In this document: one piece after another, positions 5,861-8,515 of the stretch
Position numbering within the stretch: position 1 is the stretch's first letter
Layout: each line of letters opens with the position of its first letter
NCBI GenBank assembly: GCA_013331225.1
Contig: DUGV01000290.1
Location: forward strand, 1 to 8,515
Direction: 5' to 3'
Length of the DNA: 8,515 nt
DNA from: Methanolinea sp.
GTDB taxonomy: Archaea > Halobacteriota > Methanomicrobia > Methanomicrobiales > Methanospirillaceae
Notes under the pieces: generated by a model
Told to the model about the DNA's origin: nothing
What the model saw: only the letters and a program-made list of their open reading frames with translations
Databases searched by the model: none
Position numbers and translations under genes: made by a program

Positions 5861-7528
5861 TCAGGCGATCTCCTGCACCATCCGTCCGTCCTTGAAGATC
5901 GAGATCTTGCCCCCGCTCTGCGAGAGGACGATGCCGATTGCCCTCGTGACCAGGGTGATCCCGGCAACAGACGAGTGCCGCGTCCCAAGGCCTTTCTGGA
6001 TCCCCACCTTGCTCGTGTCGATCGTGATGTAACGGGCGGCAGCTTCTATCCGCCCGTCGCCCCGGACCACGAATGCACCGTCGAGCTGCGCCAGCTCCTT
6101 TATGTTCTCCTTGATATCGTGGTTGGTGATCATCCGGTCAGTGGCAGGGTGGCCCTCGAACGGGTTGAGGATCAGCTGCTTTGACTTGACCAGCACCGCG
6201 TCCGAGTCCCCGATGACAAACGCGGTCCCCACCTGCTTGCCCTCTCTCCCCTCCTTTGCGATCTCGATGCAGATGTGGAGGACCGAGTCAAAGACCTCTT
6301 CTTTGACATCGGTCCCGGTGATCACGGTGTCCCTCCACATAGCCGTGCTGATCCTGCGCCGGTCCCGGTGCTCGTGGTCGGTGATGTCGTGGCCGATGCA
6401 GACCACCTCCACGAGGTGCCCGTCCGCGTTGCGGATGGCCCTCGTGTGCCAGGCGACCCAGGCGGGCTCCCCGCCCCGGAGCTGCATCTCGTAGATGCGG
6501 AGGCTTCCGCCCTCGTGGTTTGCGCCTGTGTCGGTGACAAAGCCCGGGGAGGCCTTCCCATCCTTCCGGGGGACCAGGGTGTCGCGGATGTTCTTTCCGA
6601 GGACCTCTGCCTCCGAGTAGCCGAAGAAGGCCTGGGCGTGCCTGTTGAAGAAGGTGACGACCCCTTCGGGGTCGAGCTTGATGATCAGGCTCGAAGCGTT
6701 CTGGAGGAACTCGCGGTACCGGAGGTCGCTCTCCTTCTGCGCATCGATGAGTTTTGCATGCTCTGACCGGTCCTCGCAGACTATCACCTGCCCCCGCGAG
6801 GGGTCCGCCGGGTCCATCGCCCGGATGCTCAGGCGGCAGGGGATGAGCGTCCCGTCCGCTCTTTTCAAGACGGTATCCGCGTGGCCCCATCCCTGGTCGT
6901 CGGACCGGTGGCAAAGCTCCCTGAAGGCACGCTCGTACTCCTCGTTCCCGGGGAAGACTGCCTGGACGCCCTGCCCGGCGAGCGCCCCCGCGTCCATGCC
7001 GAGGCTGCGGGCCATTGTCGAATTGACCCATTCGAAGTTCCCGCCCCGCACCTGGCAGATCCAGAGCGGCGAGACAGAGAGGATAGCCGAGAGCATGTCG
7101 CAGCGGAGGACCTGGTCACGCTCGGCTTTCTTCCGGAGCACCGCCTGGTAGAGGATGTCCCGCATCTCCTGCACAGGACCCCGCGAGCCCTCCCTCTGGC
7201 CGTGTACCTCGGCTGCCTGGTGCACGTCCTCGATGAGGAGGCTGTCCCGGTCGGTCCGGTGGTAGAGGATGAACGGGATGCCTGCGTGGGTCCCTTTCAG
7301 TTCTTTGAGGAGCTCGACTCCGGTCATGTCGGCCAGGAACTCGATCCCGTTCACCTCGGGGAGGCGGTAGTACGAGACGATGATGTCGTATCTCCTCCGG
7401 CGGGCCATCTCCAGGGCCTGCTTCGTGGAGTGGACGGCGTCGACCCGGATCTCCCCCATCCTCTCGAGGTATGCCCTGGTGCTCTCGAGGGCGTCGCTGT
7501 TGTCGTGGACGAGAAGAACGGTGATCAT
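5861..7528 (-). CDS. Degenerate receiver-PAS-PAS-diadenylate cyclase
   Basis: A 555-residue fusion. Residues 1-about 120 have the receiver (REC) fold, with MITVLLVHDN at the start and YDIIVSYYRLPEVNG (47-61). The phosphoacceptor Asp is replaced by Tyr53, the acidic pair is HD (8-9), and the expected Thr and Lys are His90 and Arg112, so phosphorylation is unlikely. PAS1 spans about 141-260 and PAS2 about 266-385 (ITDHEHRD ends its PAC part). The DAC/DisA_N domain occupies about 394-555, with QVGTAFVIGD (432-441), the active-site motif DGA (483-485) and GTRHSSVAGIT (515-525). DAC enzymes join two ATP into c-di-AMP, which in prokaryotes controls potassium and osmotic balance. The Asp of DGA is kept; the usual RHR or RHxAA motif reads RHSS. 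The PAS domains probably sense a cytoplasmic cue and gate the cyclase (inference). ATG 7528 begins the receiver exactly, downstream of an AT-rich promoter-like region. Confidence 0.9.
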   Translation of the reverse strand: MITVLLVHDNSDALESTRAYLERMGEIRVDAVHSTKQALEMARRRRYDIIVSYYRLPEVNGIEFLADMTGVELLKELKGTHAGIPFILYHRTDRDSLLIEDVHQAAEVHGQREGSRGPVQEMRDILYQAVLRKKAERDQVLRCDMLSAILSVSPLWICQVRGGNFEWVNSTMARSLGMDAGALAGQGVQAVFPGNEEYERAFRELCHRSDDQGWGHADTVLKRADGTLIPCRLSIRAMDPADPSRGQVIVCEDRSEHAKLIDAQKESDLRYREFLQNASSLIIKLDPEGVVTFFNRHAQAFFGYSEAEVLGKNIRDTLVPRKDGKASPGFVTDTGANHEGGSLRIYEMQLRGGEPAWVAWHTRAIRNADGHLVEVVCIGHDITDHEHRDRRRISTAMWRDTVITGTDVKEEVFDSVLHICIEIAKEGREGKQVGTAFVIGDSDAVLVKSKQLILNPFEGHPATDRMITNHDIKENIKELAQLDGAFVVRGDGRIEAAARYITIDTSKVGIQKGLGTRHSSVAGITLVTRAIGIVLSQSGGKISIFKDGRMVQEIA

Positions 7529-7655
7529 GGCTGACGGCTGCTCCGGTGGATCGTTCCTGGGAGTATGGGAAAAGGTAGGAGATGCCAGAATTTAATAATT
7601 ATTGGTCCGAAATCCGGGATTGAGCGCGCAGGCGGCGGAATTTAAAGAAATGGTC
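7529..7655. promoter_or_regulatory. Intergenic region: helicase 3' end, cyclase promoter
   Basis: Both flanking genes are on the minus strand, so this gap ends one transcript and probably starts the next. Directly past the helicase stop the minus strand has the T-rich stretch TTTCTTTAAATT (7650-7639), a plausible termination site. Further on, AATAATTATTAAATTC (7604-7589) is the best TATA-like element for the cyclase gene and implies a leader of about 40 bases. GAATTTAA occurs in both AT-rich blocks (7588-7595 and 7638-7645), exactly 50 bases apart. GGAG, 13 bases before ATG 7528, is a weak ribosome-binding site. Confidence 0.45.
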
Positions 7656-8515
7656 TTACCTCCCCCTTCCTTTTCCCCTGCTGACGCCGGCATCTCCGCC
7701 GGACTGCATCCTGAAGAGCGCTGCGGCGACCTCGAGCGACGTGTGCTCGTCCCCCATCACCTGCTCGACCCTCGCGATGAACGGCTCCAGGTCGCCGGCG
7801 GTGATGTTCTCACGGATCCTGGCGATCATGTTGACGATGCGCCGCTCGCGGAGGTCCTCATCGGCCGGGACCGCGTGACGGGCGATGCGGATCTTCGCAA
7901 ACTTCTGGATGTCCCGGAGTTTCCACATCTCTTTCCCGGAGACGAAGGTGAAGGCCTTGCCGGACTTGCCGGCCCTGCCGGTCCGGCCGATGCGGTGGAT
8001 GTAGTACTCGGGGTCCTGGGGGACGTCGTAGTTGAAGACCACCCCGACCTCCTCGACGTCGATCCCGCGTGCGGCGACATCGGTTGCGACCAGGATGTCG
8101 GAGGCGCCGGTCCGAAACCGGGACATCACCCGCTCTCGTTCCTTCTGGTCCATGTCGCCGTGGAGCGCCTCGGCGAGGTACCCGCGGGCCTGGAGCTGGC
8201 CGCTGACCTCGTCCACCTTCCTTTTCGTGTTGCAGAAGACGAGCGAGAGCTTTGGGTTGTAGAAGTCAAGCAGCCGGGAGATGACCTCGACCTTGTCCGA
8301 CTCCCGCACCTCGAAGTAGCGCTGCTCGATGGCGGGGACCGCCAGGCGGCCGTGCACCACCTTGACCATGCGCGGGTCTTTTAAATACTTCTGGGCGAGC
8401 GCGAGGATCTCCTTTGACATGGTGGCCGAGAAGAGGACAGTCTGGCGTTCGGTCGGGGTGCGTTTCAGGATAATCTCGATGTCGTCCCGAAAGCCCATGT
8501 CCAGCATCTCGTCGG
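7656..8515 (-). CDS. DEAD-box RNA helicase, 5' end cut by window
   Basis: The C-terminal 285 complete codons of a DEAD-box ATP-dependent RNA helicase; the gene continues past the right edge, so the N-terminal ATP-binding motifs (Q, I, Ia, Ib) and the first residues of DEAD are missing. The visible part opens with DEMLDMGF, whose D is the last Asp of DEAD (motif II). Counting from the Met at 8507, motif III is FSATM (27-31), motif IV LVFCNTKRK, motif V DILVATDVAARGID (136-149) and motif VI YIHRIGRTGRAG. A helical extension of about 85 residues follows and ends in a short basic tail, SRGKGRGR, that may help RNA binding. Proteins of this CshA/DeaD-like type remodel RNA in ribosome assembly and decay. 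The Met at 8507 lies inside the conserved domain and is not the real start. No symbol is assigned, since archaeal members are not clearly orthologous to deaD. Confidence 0.95.
   Translation of the reverse strand, partial: DEMLDMGFRDDIEIILKRTPTERQTVLFSATMSKEILALAQKYLKDPRMVKVVHGRLAVPAIEQRYFEVRESDKVEVISRLLDFYNPKLSLVFCNTKRKVDEVSGQLQARGYLAEALHGDMDQKERERVMSRFRTGASDILVATDVAARGIDVEEVGVVFNYDVPQDPEYYIHRIGRTGRAGKSGKAFTFVSGKEMWKLRDIQKFAKIRIARHAVPADEDLRERRIVNMIARIRENITAGDLEPFIARVEQVMGDEHTSLEVAAALFRMQSGGDAGVSRGKGRGR

Overview
The window looks like archaeal chromosome from a GC-rich methanogen, most probably of the order Methanomicrobiales. This is inference from three things: a histidine kinase with an H-box of the RHDILNQL type, a REC-PAS signalling protein ending in an archaeal-type diadenylate cyclase domain, and TATA-like elements about 25-35 bases before several start codons with little Shine-Dalgarno sequence (leaderless style). 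No rRNA or other marker gene is present, so the genus cannot be fixed.

Layout. Bases 1-388 hold no gene. They contain two diverged copies of a 65-base repeat, several small hairpins and a run of four G-tracts. Three minus-strand genes follow: a small double zinc-ribbon protein (389-847), a TPR-repeat protein (1214-2215) and a YjgR/DUF853-type HerA-like ATPase (2336-3811). A gene-free stretch of 366 bases lies between the first two. A 98-base divergent promoter region separates the ATPase from thiD on the plus strand (3910-4695). A soluble PAS histidine kinase follows on the plus strand (4787-5860). Its stop codon directly abuts the stop of a convergent minus-strand gene (5861-7528) coding for a degenerate receiver, two PAS domains and a C-terminal diadenylate cyclase (DAC) domain. 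The 3' two thirds of a DEAD-box RNA helicase gene (7656 to beyond the right edge, minus strand) closes the window.

The genes do not form one obvious pathway. The most interesting part is the convergent kinase/cyclase pair. The cyclase appears to place c-di-AMP synthesis under PAS-domain sensing. Its receiver domain has lost the phosphoacceptor aspartate (Tyr53) and the other acceptor-site residues, so ordinary phosphorelay control by the neighbouring kinase is unlikely. ThiD is a housekeeping thiamine-pathway enzyme, and the helicase an RNA remodelling enzyme. The zinc-ribbon and TPR proteins have no assignable specific function.
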